Below, piece after piece: positions 19,053-28,677 of a stretch of 64,000 bases of DNA. The notes beneath the pieces were generated by a model. That model was not told the DNA's origin. It made no database searches and was given only the letters and a program-made list of their open reading frames with translations. The translations under genes were made by a program, and so were the position numbers. Origin of the DNA: Ruminococcus sp. (GTDB lineage Bacteria > Bacillota > Clostridia > Oscillospirales > Acutalibacteraceae); contig JAFRCW010000007.1 of the NCBI GenBank assembly GCA_017404145.1, positions 1 to 64,000 on the forward strand, in the 5' to 3' direction. Within the stretch, counting starts at the first letter, position 1; every line of letters begins with the position of its first letter.

Positions 19053-19105
19053 AATCACGGTTTTAGGATGGATGAAGTCTGTCCGATGTTACAGAGGTGA
19101 TTTGC

Positions 19106-19414
19106 TTGCAGGATATGATCAAAAGGATCGTCGAGGCGGATAATGAAGCCAAGGCGCTGGAAGAAAGCAACCAAAAGGCTGCCGCAAAAGAAAAGCAAAG
19201 GATCGAGAACGAAGCGAAAGCGATCTATCAGCGATATATGGATGAAGCAAAGGCGGAGATTGCTAAGGATGACGCGTATCTTGAAAAGCTTTATCAAAAA
19301 AAGCTCAGCGAAATCACCGCCAAGCAGGAGAACACGATGGCTCAGCTGAAAGCGGATTTCGAACAGAACCGTGAGATCTGGATCGATCAGCTTGTCAGCC
19401 GCGTCATCAACTGA
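19106..19414 (+). CDS. ntpF: V-type ATPase peripheral stalk subunit (NtpF/G-H type)
   Basis: About 102 residues, almost wholly charged alpha-helix with heptad pattern (EADNEAKALEESNQKAAAKEKQ..), the layout of the long coiled-coil stalk subunit that pairs with subunit E. First gene of the nine-gene ATPase operon (order F-C-I-K-G-E-A-B-D). The start is set at TTG 19106 because AGGTGA lies five bases upstream; GTG 19097 lies within that site and ATG 19115 is a less well placed option. Confidence 0.8.
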   Translation: MQDMIKRIVEADNEAKALEESNQKAAAKEKQRIENEAKAIYQRYMDEAKAEIAKDDAYLEKLYQKKLSEITAKQENTMAQLKADFEQNREIWIDQLVSRVIN

Positions 19415-19429
19415 CAGGGAGGAAAGAAT

Positions 19430-20467
19430 ATGTCCGCAACTTCTTACGCCGTTTCGGCTAAGGCGAGGGCAAAATTCGGAAAATTCCTGACAGATCGCGA
19501 TTATACCAACATCCTTTCCTGCCAGAGCGTTGCGGAAGTGATGGTGTATCTCAAAACCCATACTCACTTTTCCCGAGCGCTCTCCGAGGTCAGTGAGAAC
19601 GAAGTACACCGCGGGTGGCTGGAGATGCTGCTGCGTCAGTATTTGTTCTATGAGTTCGATTCACTCTGCCGCTATGATTCCGGCTTGAGCGCGGGTTTCT
19701 CGCGTTATGTGGTGGAGAGGACAGAGGTGGAACAGATCGTTCGGTTTTTGATTTTGCTCAATTCCAATTCTACCGAGAAATTTATCTTTCAGTTTCCCGC
19801 GTATCTTGACAAGCATAGTGATTTAGAGATTTCAAAGCTTGCTGTCGCGAGTAATTATGACGAGTTTCTCGACGCATTGACAAAAACGCCCTATTATGAA
19901 ATATTAAAACAGTTTTCTCCCGATAAAAAGGGGAGACTTCCGGTATCCGAAATCGAAAACAAGCTTTATGAACATATCACCGGAGATATGCATACGCTGA
20001 TCGAAAAGCAGTCCAAGGGTTCGGAGCGCAGAGAACTGACCGATATTTTCCGGAGACTCAACGATTACAGTATGGTTTCCAGAATTTTACGAATGAAAAG
20101 GTACTATCATTTGGAACCATCTGCGATCCGCGCGTCGCTGATGCCGGAATACGGCAGCATCAGTCCGAAGATGATTGACAGGATGTGTGAAGCAGAGACT
20201 GCCGAAGAGGTCTATCGGCTTCTGGGTCATACCGGAACCGGCAAGCTTCTGAAAAGAAACGCTGATGAAAACTATGCCGGAGATAACGGTGTTCGCCTGC
20301 AGTATATACTTGCGAAAAATTATTTGCATTTTTCCAATAATCCTTCGGTGGTAATGATTTCGTTTGTTTTTTTGTCAGAGACAGAACTGATGAACGTGAT
20401 TACGTTGATCGAAGGTGTCAGGTACCGTATGGATACAAAAACAATTCAGTCGCTGTTGATTCGGTGA
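19430..20467 (+). CDS. ntpC: V-type ATPase subunit C (central axle socket, d)
   Basis: A 345-residue, mostly helical, soluble subunit that joins the rotor axle (D-F) to the membrane K ring. It matches the vATP-synt_AC39 family: start with YAVSAKARAKFGKFL, then repeated helical bundles, length close to the usual 330-350. The ATG follows GGGAGGAAAG. It sits between the stalk gene and subunit I, as expected for a bacterial V/A-type operon. Confidence 0.88.
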   Translation: MSATSYAVSAKARAKFGKFLTDRDYTNILSCQSVAEVMVYLKTHTHFSRALSEVSENEVHRGWLEMLLRQYLFYEFDSLCRYDSGLSAGFSRYVVERTEVEQIVRFLILLNSNSTEKFIFQFPAYLDKHSDLEISKLAVASNYDEFLDALTKTPYYEILKQFSPDKKGRLPVSEIENKLYEHITGDMHTLIEKQSKGSERRELTDIFRRLNDYSMVSRILRMKRYYHLEPSAIRASLMPEYGSISPKMIDRMCEAETAEEVYRLLGHTGTGKLLKRNADENYAGDNGVRLQYILAKNYLHFSNNPSVVMISFVFLSETELMNVITLIEGVRYRMDTKTIQSLLIR

Positions 20468-20490
20468 CTTTGATAAAGAGGTGATTTTTC

Positions 20491-22422
20491 TTGTCAGTAT
20501 CATCAATGCATGCTGTAAATGTGATCGGGCTGCTCGATCACATTGATGAGGTGATTGCGGTGCTTGGTGAATCCGGCGTGTTCCATCCCGATGAGGTCTC
20601 TAACTTTTATCAGGATCTGCAGGGCTTTACACGTTTACAGACAAACACCGCCTACGCTGAGATCCTTTCTGATCTGAAAGAAGCGCTGCGGCTGGTTCAG
20701 CGGGATATTTCTTCTTTTGAATCGGATCTGTCTGCTTTTTCCTTTGAAGAAGCGCAGACGAAAGCGGCTGATATTACATCACAGCTCGATACGCTGATCA
20801 GCGAGAGGGAAGAAGCCTTAAGACAGCTGACCGAAGCAAAGAATACCGTCATAGCGGCGCAGCATTTTGTCGGACTGGACGAAGAGATTCAAAAAGTGAA
20901 TAACCTGAATTATATGAATGTGCGTTTCGGCAAACTGCCAAAAGAAAGCGTTCAAAAATACGAGAGATACAAGAAACGGGATGACGTGGACTTTGTTGTC
21001 TGTACAGAGGGAAAGAACCATTGTTGGGGCGCCTATTTTGTGTCAAAGGACAAGACGGCAGAGGTTGATAAGTTTTTTGAAAGCTTGTACTTTGAGCGTG
21101 TGAATCTTGCCGAGGATGGCAAATCTCCGCTGCAGCTGGTTGACGCTTATGAAAGGATGATACCTGAGCTGGAGGAACAGGCGAGAGAAACGCAGAAGAG
21201 ACTGGACGCTTTTCTTGATGAAAATGAGGAGCAGATTGCTCTGTGTGTCGCAAAGCTGGAAGAATTGTGTTCCTTCTCCGTGATACGCGCCAAGGCGCTG
21301 CAGCATCGCAACAGCTTTATCATTGTCGGATGGATCCCGTCCGAAAGTGTGAAGCCTATCAAGGCAAAGCTGTCCGAAATCAAGAGTGTTGAACTTGATT
21401 TTTCCGGCGCAAAGAACGAGCTGGATAAAAAGCCTCCGGCGAAGCTTAAAAACTGTTTCTTAGCGAAGCCATTTGAATATTTTACCGAAATGTACGGTAT
21501 GCCCTCCTACAACGAGATCGACCCGTCTTTGTTTATCGCGATCACTTATATTGTGATATTCGGAATTATGTTTGCCGATCTCGGACAGGGATTGTGTCTA
21601 TCCGTTGTCGGTTTGATCATGTGGAAGTGGAGAAAAATGCCGATTGGCAAGATCTTGTTCCCGTGCGGCATTTCCTCGGCAATATTCGGACTCGTCTTCG
21701 GCAGTGTATTCGGCTTTGAGCATATCCTGGATCCGGTATACGGCATTCTGGGTTTTGAAGAAAAACCGATCGAGGTGATGGCGCCCGAGAATACCAACAC
21801 CGTTATTTTCGGCGCGATCGGCATCGGCGTGTTTCTTTTGATCATCGCGATGTTCTTAAATGTATATACATCGCTTCGACAGAAAAACTACGGCAGAGCG
21901 CTGTTTTCCACCTCCGGTGTAGCAGGAATCATTTTCTACTGTTCACTGGTTTTCGGATTGGTCTCTGAGATCTTTCTGAATAATCATATGATGACACTGC
22001 CGTATATCCTGCTGTTGGTAGTACTGCCGTTTATCCTGATATTTTTCTGCGAGCCGCTCTCCAAATTAGTTAACAAAGAGAAGAACTGGCAGCCGGAGAG
22101 CTGGGGCGGATATGTCGTAGAGAATATTTTTGAATCGATAGAGATTTTGTTAAGCTACATCACCAATACAATGAGTTTTTTGCGTGTCGGCGCTTTCGTA
22201 CTGGTTCACGCGGGTATGATGATGGTGGTATTTGTGCTTGCCGAGACTGCCGGCGGAGCAGGCTACTGGATCACGGTCGTGATCGGCAATATCGTGGTAA
22301 TGGCGCTCGAAGCGCTGCTTGTGGCGATCCAGGTATTACGACTGGAGTTCTACGAGATGTTCAGTCGATTCTATGCGGGTGAAGGCAGAGCGTATCAGCC
22401 CGTAAAATTAAAAGCAGATTAA
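20491..22422 (+). CDS. ntpI: V-type ATPase subunit I (membrane stator, a)
   Basis: A 643-residue stator with a soluble N-terminal half (about 1-330, two long coiled segments) and a membrane half with seven to eight helices. TM helices begin near SLFIAITYIVIFGIMFADLGQG, a conserved subunit-I motif, and the ion-path helix is near TMSFLRVGAFVLVHAGM, which holds the essential arginine. TTG start behind AGAGGTGAT. Works with the K ring to pass ions across the membrane. Confidence 0.93.
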   Translation: MSVSSMHAVNVIGLLDHIDEVIAVLGESGVFHPDEVSNFYQDLQGFTRLQTNTAYAEILSDLKEALRLVQRDISSFESDLSAFSFEEAQTKAADITSQLDTLISEREEALRQLTEAKNTVIAAQHFVGLDEEIQKVNNLNYMNVRFGKLPKESVQKYERYKKRDDVDFVVCTEGKNHCWGAYFVSKDKTAEVDKFFESLYFERVNLAEDGKSPLQLVDAYERMIPELEEQARETQKRLDAFLDENEEQIALCVAKLEELCSFSVIRAKALQHRNSFIIVGWIPSESVKPIKAKLSEIKSVELDFSGAKNELDKKPPAKLKNCFLAKPFEYFTEMYGMPSYNEIDPSLFIAITYIVIFGIMFADLGQGLCLSVVGLIMWKWRKMPIGKILFPCGISSAIFGLVFGSVFGFEHILDPVYGILGFEEKPIEVMAPENTNTVIFGAIGIGVFLLIIAMFLNVYTSLRQKNYGRALFSTSGVAGIIFYCSLVFGLVSEIFLNNHMMTLPYILLLVVLPFILIFFCEPLSKLVNKEKNWQPESWGGYVVENIFESIEILLSYITNTMSFLRVGAFVLVHAGMMMVVFVLAETAGGAGYWITVVIGNIVVMALEALLVAIQVLRLEFYEMFSRFYAGEGRAYQPVKLKAD

Positions 22423-22440
22423 TCTTTGGAGGTTTTGATA

Positions 22441-22872
22441 ATGACTATTTTTGATTTTATTCTGATGGCGGTTCCCGTTGTATTTTTAGTCGGTTCCGTT
22501 TTGATAGCGGTAAAAGCCGTTTCGCACGGCAGAAGCAGAAAGAGAACGGTATTGATGCAGCTTTCATCATTTGCCGCTGTATTTGCGATTTGTATGATTT
22601 GTCCGTTCGTCGTTAACGCGGCAGGTACCGAAGAGGTTGTCTCCTCTGTTGCGAACGCTAACGGTATGGCGTTTATCGGCGCGGCTGCCGCGACAGGTCT
22701 TTCCTGTATCGGCGGCGGTATTGCAGTTGGCAACGCTGCTCCTGCGGCGATCGGCGCAACCTCCGAGGATCCCAAGGCTTTCGGTAAGGCGATCATCTTC
22801 GTCGCGCTCGGTGAAGGTATTGCGCTTTACGGTATGCTGATTTCGATTATGATCCTTTCCAAGATCGGTTAA
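22441..22872 (+). CDS. ntpK: V-type ATPase subunit K (rotor ring c subunit)
   Basis: 143 residues. The second half (about 73-143) is a clear c-type hairpin: glycine-rich helix GLSCIGGGIAVGNAAPAAIG, polar loop TSEDPKAFGK, and outer helix with the ion-binding glutamate in GEGIALYG (Glu125). The first half has two hydrophobic stretches (about 5-25 and 42-60) split by a basic loop HGRSRKR, and it does not look like a c hairpin. So only one ion site per chain. The Gln and Ser/Thr ligands usual in Na+ rings are replaced (GGGIAVG, GEGIALYG), which suggests protons. The ATG at 22441 follows TGGAGGT. Confidence 0.88.
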   Translation: MTIFDFILMAVPVVFLVGSVLIAVKAVSHGRSRKRTVLMQLSSFAAVFAICMICPFVVNAAGTEEVVSSVANANGMAFIGAAAATGLSCIGGGIAVGNAAPAAIGATSEDPKAFGKAIIFVALGEGIALYGMLISIMILSKIG

Positions 22873-22882
22873 GTGAAAGACA

Positions 22883-23191
22883 ATGAAATTCTATTTGATC
22901 AGTGATAATGTTGACACCAAAATGGGGATGCGCTTTGCGGGTATCCCCGGCGTTGTCGTTCATACAGAAGATGAAGTGCGCAGAGAACTGACGCAGGCGA
23001 TGGATCGCGAGGATATTGCAGTGATCCTGATGACGGAGAAGCTGGTATCGCTTTGTCCCGATATTATATATGAACTAAAGCTCAACCGAAAACAGCCTTT
23101 GATTGTTGAGATTCCCGACCGTCACGGAAACGGAAGAACCAAGGACAGTATCACGAAGTATGTTCAGGACGCGATCGGCGTTAAGCTGTAA
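22883..23191 (+). CDS. ntpG: V-type ATPase subunit F (rotor axle, NtpG)
   Basis: A 102-residue Rossmann-like subunit that binds subunit D in the central axle. N-terminal MKFYLISDNVDTKMGMRFAG and the middle DIAVILMTEKL fit the ATP-synt_F family, and length is typical. Named NtpG in Enterococcus. Lies ten bases after the K gene; a weak purine stretch serves as ribosome binding site. Confidence 0.9.
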   Translation: MKFYLISDNVDTKMGMRFAGIPGVVVHTEDEVRRELTQAMDREDIAVILMTEKLVSLCPDIIYELKLNRKQPLIVEIPDRHGNGRTKDSITKYVQDAIGVKL

Positions 23192-23215
23192 GCGTTTTAC
23201 GAAAGAAGGATCTAT

Positions 23216-23806
23216 ATGCCTAAAAACACAACCGATAATTTTCTGCAGGCGATCAAAAAATATGCCAAGACGCAGAAAACCGCGATGCAGGACGAGGTCA
23301 GACAGCTGAAAACCGAACGCCTCAAAGAAGCAGAAGAAAAGGCAAAGCTCGACAGCCAGCGTCTGATTAAAGAGACGCTTAACGAAAAGCGCTCCCGCCA
23401 GACCGCTCAGTTGGCGAAAAAAACGCAGGAAGGTCAGCGGGAACTGTTTGTCGCACGTTCCGCTATGGTGAAGGATATCTTTGACGCGGCAGAAAAGAAG
23501 TTAATGGAATATACCATCTCTGACGCATATGCCGAGAAACTTTTTGCCAACGCAAAAGAGATCGCCGACTTGTTTGACGGTAACGACTGTGTACTGTATG
23601 TCAATGAACGCGATATCAAGTATTCCGATAAGCTGACTGATTTGTTTCAAGGTAATGTCAAGATCGAATCCGACGCAACGATCAAAATCGGCGGAATCAA
23701 AGCCTTTTGCGAAAGTATGGGTATGATTGCTGACGAAACACTTGACAGCAAGCTCGAAGAACAGCGCGAATGGTTCGTGGAGAATTCCAACCTCCGTGTA
23801 CTCTAA
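23216..23806 (+). CDS. ntpE: V-type ATPase subunit E (peripheral stalk)
   Basis: A 196-residue stalk subunit: a charged N-terminal helix (about 10-75, rich in Lys/Glu/Gln, for pairing with the coiled-coil partner) and a globular C-terminal half with SDAYAEKLFANAKE and an IGGIKAFCESMGMIADETLDSKLEEQR end, the vATP-synt_E pattern. GAAAGAAGGA precedes the ATG. Placed just before the catalytic A gene. Confidence 0.9.
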   Translation: MPKNTTDNFLQAIKKYAKTQKTAMQDEVRQLKTERLKEAEEKAKLDSQRLIKETLNEKRSRQTAQLAKKTQEGQRELFVARSAMVKDIFDAAEKKLMEYTISDAYAEKLFANAKEIADLFDGNDCVLYVNERDIKYSDKLTDLFQGNVKIESDATIKIGGIKAFCESMGMIADETLDSKLEEQREWFVENSNLRVL

Positions 23807-23827
23807 GATTGAAAGAGAAGATTGTAT

Positions 23828-25582
23828 ATGAATAACAATGTGATTTTCGGAATCAACGGTCCCGTTGTCACCGTGAAAAACGCCGACTGTTTTGAAATGC
23901 TCGAGATGGTTCATGTCGGCGAACAGAATCTGGTCGGAGAAGTGATCGGTATTACCGATAAGCTGACCACGATCCAGGTCTATGAGGAGACAACAGGTCT
24001 GAAACCCGGCGATCCCGTGACCGGTACCGGCGCGCCGATGAATGTACTGCTCGGTCCCGGTATCATCGACAATATATTTGACGGTATTGAGCGTCCTCTG
24101 AAAGCCATCGAAGAGCAGTCGGGCGCGTTTATCGGAAGAGGTGCGTCGGTATCTTCTTTAGATTCTGACCATCTCTGGGACGTTACGATGAAAGTGAAGG
24201 TCGGCGACAGACTCGAGGGGGGACAGATTTATGCATCCATCCCCGAAACACAGATTATCGAACATCGTGTGATGCTTCATCCGGATTTATCAGGAAAAGT
24301 CATAGAGGTAAAGCCTGACGGTCAGTACAGAGTTTTTGACACTGTGGCGGTGATTGAAGATGATCTGGGTCAGCGACATGATCTGCAGTTATGTCAGCGC
24401 TGGCCGATCAGAACGGCAAGACCCGTGAAGAAGCGTTTGAGCCCTACCGTTCCGCTGATTACCGGTCAACGTGTGATGGATACGCTGTTTCCGATCGCTA
24501 AAGGCGGCACCGCAGCGATCCCCGGAGGTTTCGGAACAGGAAAGACGATGAGTCAGCATCAGCTTGCGAAATGGTGCGATGCAGATATTATTATCTATGT
24601 CGGCTGCGGTGAGCGTGGTAATGAAATGAGCCAAGTCCTCACTGAATTTTCCGAACTGATTGACCCGAAGTCGAACCGCCCTTTGACGGACAGAACCGTC
24701 CTGATTGCTAATACCTCCAATATGCCTGTTGCCGCGCGAGAAGCGTCGATCTATACCGGTGTTACATTAGCGGAGTATTACCGTGATATGGGATATCATG
24801 TCGCGATGATGGCGGATTCGACTTCCCGCTGGGCGGAAGCTCTCAGAGAGATTTCCGGACGTTTGGAAGAAATGCCTGCGGAAGAAGGTTTTCCCGCCTA
24901 TCTTCCGTCTCGACTCGCCGAATACTACGAAAGAGGCGGACGCGCAAATGTTCTCAGCGGGGGAGAAGGCTCCGTTACATTGATCGGCGCGGTATCTCCT
25001 CAGGGTTCCGATTTTTCCGAGCCGGTTACGCAGAACACAAAACGTTTTACCCGCGTGTTCTGGGCATTGGATAAGTCTTTGGCTTACGCAAGACATTATC
25101 CCGCTATCAACTGGATCAACAGCTACAGCGAGTATTTTACCGATCTTGATCCGTGGTTTATCGAGAACCTCGGAGAAGAATTTGTCGAATACAGAAACCG
25201 TATCAGCGCGATTTTGCAGGAAGAAAGCTCTTTGATGGAGATCGTCAAGCTGATCGGCTCCGATGTTTTGCCCGATGATCAGAAGCTTGTCATTGAAACG
25301 GCTCGCGTCATTCGCGTAGGTTTCTTACAGCAGAACGCTTTCCATCCGGAGGATACTTATGTGCCGCTTGAGAAGCAGAAGCTGATGATGAAGACGATCC
25401 TGCATTTACATTCCAAATCAAAAGAAGTCGTTTCGCGTGAGATCCCGATTTCCAAGATCATCTCTCTGGGACTTTTTGATAAGCTGAACAAAATGAAATA
25501 CGATATTCCCAACAACCGGTTGGATCTGTTTGATGACTATTTGGCAGAGATCGACGAAAAACTCGGCGCGCTGCTGCGGTAA
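23828..25582 (+). CDS. ntpA: V-type ATPase catalytic subunit A
   Basis: About 584 residues, the nucleotide-hydrolysing subunit. P-loop GGFGTGKTM (about 233-241; most relatives have GPFGSGKT, so Pro and Ser are Gly and Thr here), catalytic region CGERGNEM, and [26 protein letters not shown]. The N-terminal beta-barrel and the A-subunit bulge domain (about 110-190) are present. ATG 23828 follows GAAAGAGAAG; a TTG two codons earlier is less likely. Confidence 0.96.
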   Translation: MNNNVIFGINGPVVTVKNADCFEMLEMVHVGEQNLVGEVIGITDKLTTIQVYEETTGLKPGDPVTGTGAPMNVLLGPGIIDNIFDGIERPLKAIEEQSGAFIGRGASVSSLDSDHLWDVTMKVKVGDRLEGGQIYASIPETQIIEHRVMLHPDLSGKVIEVKPDGQYRVFDTVAVIEDDLGQRHDLQLCQRWPIRTARPVKKRLSPTVPLITGQRVMDTLFPIAKGGTAAIPGGFGTGKTMSQHQLAKWCDADIIIYVGCGERGNEMSQVLTEFSELIDPKSNRPLTDRTVLIANTSNMPVAAREASIYTGVTLAEYYRDMGYHVAMMADSTSRWAEALREISGRLEEMPAEEGFPAYLPSRLAEYYERGGRANVLSGGEGSVTLIGAVSPQGSDFSEPVTQNTKRFTRVFWALDKSLAYARHYPAINWINSYSEYFTDLDPWFIENLGEEFVEYRNRISAILQEESSLMEIVKLIGSDVLPDDQKLVIETARVIRVGFLQQNAFHPEDTYVPLEKQKLMMKTILHLHSKSKEVVSREIPISKIISLGLFDKLNKMKYDIPNNRLDLFDDYLAEIDEKLGALLR

Positions 25583-25595
25583 GGAGGAAACGTAC

Positions 25596-26984
25596 TTGAT
25601 TATTGATTATGTAGGCGTAAAAGAAATCAATGGCTCGCTGGTCGTCATGGACGGCATCAAAGGCGTTTCCAATGAAGAGATCGTCGATATTAAGCTAGAG
25701 AACGGTACCGTCCGTCAAGGCCGTGTGGTGCAGATTGACGGCGAGAGGATCGTTGTACAGGTGTTTGAGGGTACCGGAAGAATCAGCCTGAAGAATACCC
25801 GCACCCGCTTGACCGGTCATCCGATGGAAATGCCGCTGTCTCCCGAGATCATCGGCAGAGTGCTTGACGGCGCCGGCAGACCGGTAGACGGTCTCGGCGA
25901 TATTTTTCCTGTCAAGAAGGCGAACATCAACGGAACGCCGATCAACCCGGTGTCCCGTATTTATCCGAAGAACTATATCAACACCGGTATTTCTACGATC
26001 GATACCTTGATGACCCTGATCCGAGGTCAGAAACTGCCAATCTTTTCCGGTTCCGGTATGTCTCATAACAACTTGGCGGTACAGATCGTTCGTCAGGCGA
26101 AGATCAGCGGAGCGGACAGCACCAACTTCGGCGTCGTTTTTGCTGCGATGGGCGTCCAGAAAGACGTTGCGGAATATTTCCGCAAGAGCTTTGAAGAGAG
26201 CGGCGTGCTTTCCCGCGTTGTGATGCTTCTAAATCTCAGCAACGACCCGATCATCGAACGTACCCTGACGCCCCGATGCGCGCTGACGGTAGCGGAATAT
26301 CTGGCGTTTGAGCTGAATATGCACATCCTTGTGATTATGACCGATATGACTTCCTACGCGGAGGCGCTGCGTGAATTCTCATCCTCCAAAGGCGAGATTC
26401 CCGGCAGAAAGGGCTATCCCGGCTATCTGTACTCCGACTTGGCGTCGCTGTATGAGAGAGCGGGTATGATCAAGGGCAGTACCGGTTCCGTAACCCAGAT
26501 TCCGATTCTGACGATGCCTAACGACGATATCACCCATCCGATCCCCGATCTGACCGGATATATTACCGAGGGACAGATCGTTCTGGATCGTGTATTGCAG
26601 GGACAGGGTTTTTATCCTCCCGTCAGCGTATTGCCTTCGCTGTCCCGTTTGATGAAGGACGGTATCGGCAAAGGCTATACCCGAGAGGATCACCAGTCGC
26701 TTGCCAATCAGCTGTTTGCGTCCTATGCGAAGGTGATCGACGCTCGTGCGCTGGCGTCTGTTATCGGTGAGGAGGAGCTTTCTCCGATTGATAAAAAATA
26801 TATTGAGTTCGGCAGGCTGTTTGAGACTCGATTCGTCAACCAGGGCTTTACCGAGAACCGCAGTATTGAACAGAGCCTGGACTTAGGCTGGGAGCTGCTT
26901 TCCACACTGCCGCGCAGTGAGCTGGATCGCGTAGACGATGCGGTGCTCGATATTTACGTCAAGGACAAAAAAGAGGTGAGATGA
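25596..26984 (+). CDS. ntpB: V-type ATPase regulatory subunit B
   Basis: About 462 residues, the non-catalytic partner of A; no canonical P-loop ([11 protein letters not shown] in its place), as expected. Further family blocks: [53 protein letters not shown]. The start is TTG 25596, 5 bases after AAGGAGGAAA; the longer frame upstream would lie inside ntpA. Confidence 0.95.
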   Translation: MIIDYVGVKEINGSLVVMDGIKGVSNEEIVDIKLENGTVRQGRVVQIDGERIVVQVFEGTGRISLKNTRTRLTGHPMEMPLSPEIIGRVLDGAGRPVDGLGDIFPVKKANINGTPINPVSRIYPKNYINTGISTIDTLMTLIRGQKLPIFSGSGMSHNNLAVQIVRQAKISGADSTNFGVVFAAMGVQKDVAEYFRKSFEESGVLSRVVMLLNLSNDPIIERTLTPRCALTVAEYLAFELNMHILVIMTDMTSYAEALREFSSSKGEIPGRKGYPGYLYSDLASLYERAGMIKGSTGSVTQIPILTMPNDDITHPIPDLTGYITEGQIVLDRVLQGQGFYPPVSVLPSLSRLMKDGIGKGYTREDHQSLANQLFASYAKVIDARALASVIGEEELSPIDKKYIEFGRLFETRFVNQGFTENRSIEQSLDLGWELLSTLPRSELDRVDDAVLDIYVKDKKEVR

Positions 26985-26988
26985 TCGG

Positions 26989-27627
26989 ATGGCAGTTCAG
27001 GCTGTGCCCACCAAGGGCAACTTGATAAATACCAAAAAGTCGCTCGCTCTGGCAAGAATCGGCTATGATCTGCTCGATCGCAAGCGGAGCATCCTGATCC
27101 GTGAGATGATGACTCTGATCGATCACGCCAACGCGATTCAGGAGAAGATCGACAGCGCTTATGCCGAGGCATATTTTGCTCTGCAAAGGGCGAATATCAC
27201 CAACGGCTTTTGTGAGGATATCTCTAATTCAATTCCGATTGAAGACAGCTTGGAGCTTGATTTTCGAAGCGTCATGGGCGTTGAGATCCCTATTCTCACG
27301 ATGAAAGAGCCCGAGCCTCACAGCTACCTTCCTTACGGTACCAGAACAACGAATTCCGCTATTGATAACGCTTGTATCCTTTTTACTCAGGTCAAGACCT
27401 TGACGGTAGAGCTCGCGGAGATCGAGAACAGCGTATACCGTCTTGCCGACGCGATCAAAAAAACGCAGAAGCGCGCAAACGCTTTGAAAAATATTATGAT
27501 CCCGCGCTTTGAAGAGACCGTTAAATATATCACTGACGCGCTGGACGAGAAGGACAGAGAAGAGTTCAGCCGCTTAAAGGTGATCAAGCGCAAAAAGCTC
27601 AGAGATAGTATGAATCAAGAAGCATAA
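26989..27627 (+). CDS. ntpD: V-type ATPase subunit D (rotor axle)
   Basis: A 212-residue long antiparallel coiled coil that turns within the A3B3 head. Begins MAVQAVPTKGNLINTKKSLALARIGYDLLDRKR, the standard subunit D opening, and ends with a basic, helical stretch RFEETVKYITDALDEKDREEFSRLKVIKRKK. AGAGGTGAG precedes the ATG. Last gene of the operon; a terminator follows. Confidence 0.95.
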   Translation: MAVQAVPTKGNLINTKKSLALARIGYDLLDRKRSILIREMMTLIDHANAIQEKIDSAYAEAYFALQRANITNGFCEDISNSIPIEDSLELDFRSVMGVEIPILTMKEPEPHSYLPYGTRTTNSAIDNACILFTQVKTLTVELAEIENSVYRLADAIKKTQKRANALKNIMIPRFEETVKYITDALDEKDREEFSRLKVIKRKKLRDSMNQEA

Positions 27628-27633
27628 GAAAAA

Positions 27634-27665
27634 GGCGACTGCATTTTGCAATCGCCCTTCTTTTT
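27634..27665 (+). terminator. Terminator of the V-ATPase operon (bidirectional)
   Basis: GGCGA, TTGCA-type inner pairs, TCGCC, then CTTCTTTTT. Lies between convergent ntpD and the SecB-like gene and can serve both. Confidence 0.75.
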
Positions 27666-27674
27666 ACAATTCAT

Positions 27675-28073
27675 TTACTGTTCCGGATTCTTATCAAAAC
27701 GATAGATCTGCTGATTATCGATGTCAATATTGGGAATTATGATCGGATTGATACCGCAGTTAGCGGTAACGGTAGTGACCAGCGCCTTGGCGTAGGGGAA
27801 GAGCGTTTTAAATGTTTCCGCGTGAATTTCCTCTTTCTTGGAGCCTTCGAGATAGGAGAAAATTCCTACCATAATCACTCTGATTTTGAACTGATTGGGG
27901 TTATCCTTATCATGAACCTCGATATCAAATTCGCCTCTCGCCATATTCGCATCCTTGGCGTACTGCACATTATAAGAGTATTTATTGCCCAGCGAGATCT
28001 TAGCGCCGTTTTCGAGCTGATTGACAAATTCGATCTTGGATACCTTATATCCCTGAAGATTAACCATAGACAT
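27675..28073 (-). CDS. SecB-like protein-export chaperone family protein
   Basis: 132 residues. The core beta sheet and last helices follow the SecB family: an IFSYLEG strand, ETFKTLFPYAKALVTTVTANCG (helix with the SecB PYAR-like word), then INPIIIPNIDID, which matches the PP-x-N-L/I-P-x-x-D end of SecB. SecB binds unfolded chains; in Proteobacteria it passes them to SecA, while lone SecB-like proteins elsewhere may guard antitoxins. Gram-positives rarely have it. It stands alone, convergent to the ATPase operon. ATG 28073 is chosen as it sits five bases from GGAGG; two other ATGs are within four codons. Confidence 0.75.
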   Translation of the reverse strand: MSMVNLQGYKVSKIEFVNQLENGAKISLGNKYSYNVQYAKDANMARGEFDIEVHDKDNPNQFKIRVIMVGIFSYLEGSKKEEIHAETFKTLFPYAKALVTTVTANCGINPIIIPNIDIDNQQIYRFDKNPEQ

Positions 28074-28231
28074 CATGGCCTCCTTTTCTTTGATAAACGT
28101 ATTATAGCATAAGTTGCCGGATAAATAAAGTCTTTTTTATGAATTCCATTGATTTCAAGGTGTTTCCTATGATTTAAAAGATATCTTCACACTGTATCGG
28201 TGATAGGATTCGACGTCTTTTCAACATATGA

Positions 28232-28260
28232 TTGACAGATCAAAAATTAATTGGTATAAT
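28232..28260 (+). promoter_or_regulatory. Promoter of tRNA-Gln(TTG)
   Basis: Perfect TTGACA (28232-28237), 17-base spacer, TATAAT (28255-28260), 13 bases before the tRNA. Confidence 0.9.
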
Positions 28261-28273
28261 ATCACTTGCACCT

Positions 28274-28348
28274 TGGGAAGTAGCCAAGCGGTAAGGCAAC
28301 GGACTTTGACTCCGTCATTCGTGGGTTCGAACCCCGCCTTCCCAGCCA
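28274..28348 (+). tRNA. tRNA-Gln (anticodon TTG)
   Basis: 75 bases with encoded CCA. Acceptor TGGGAAG/CTTCCCA (U1-A72 pair typical of bacterial tRNA-Gln), anticodon loop in CGGAC-TTTGACT-CCG, T arm GTGGGTTCGAACCCCGC. Confidence 0.94.
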
Positions 28349-28354
28349 AAGCGA

Positions 28355-28395
28355 AAATCCTGTCGACAACGTCGGCGGGATTTTTGCTTTGTATT
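28355..28395 (+). terminator. Terminator after tRNA-Gln
   Basis: AAAATCCTGTCGAC, AAC, GTCGGCGGGATTTTT: a stem of about 14 pairs with two G-T wobbles, then TTTTGC. After it, 28396-28606 holds an imperfect inverted repeat of TTTTAAG/TTTCAGT words and no gene. Confidence 0.75.
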
Positions 28396-28606
28396 ATTCA
28401 TTTTTCAATTTTAAGTCTTAAGCTTTCAGTTCTTCCCGACAGGATTCTCTAAATGAATACTGAAAACTTAAAACTGAATAACTGTTAAATAATCGGAAAA
28501 TCTAACGTTTCAACACTGAGAATACATTTGATTTTGAACAGAGAATTATTTTTTTGATTAAAAACTATATATATGGCAGGATTTTTCATATTGTTAAACA
28601 AACCAT

Positions 28607-28635
28607 TTGACAAATTACAACATATCTTTTAGAAT
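28607..28635 (+). promoter_or_regulatory. Promoter of the diacylglycerol kinase family gene
   Basis: TTGACA (28607-28612), 17-base spacer, TAGAAT (28630-28635), 43 bases before the chosen start. Confidence 0.7.
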
Positions 28636-28677
28636 ATACATTGGTAGAAAAATATACAGATGAGGAGAAATGCACAA

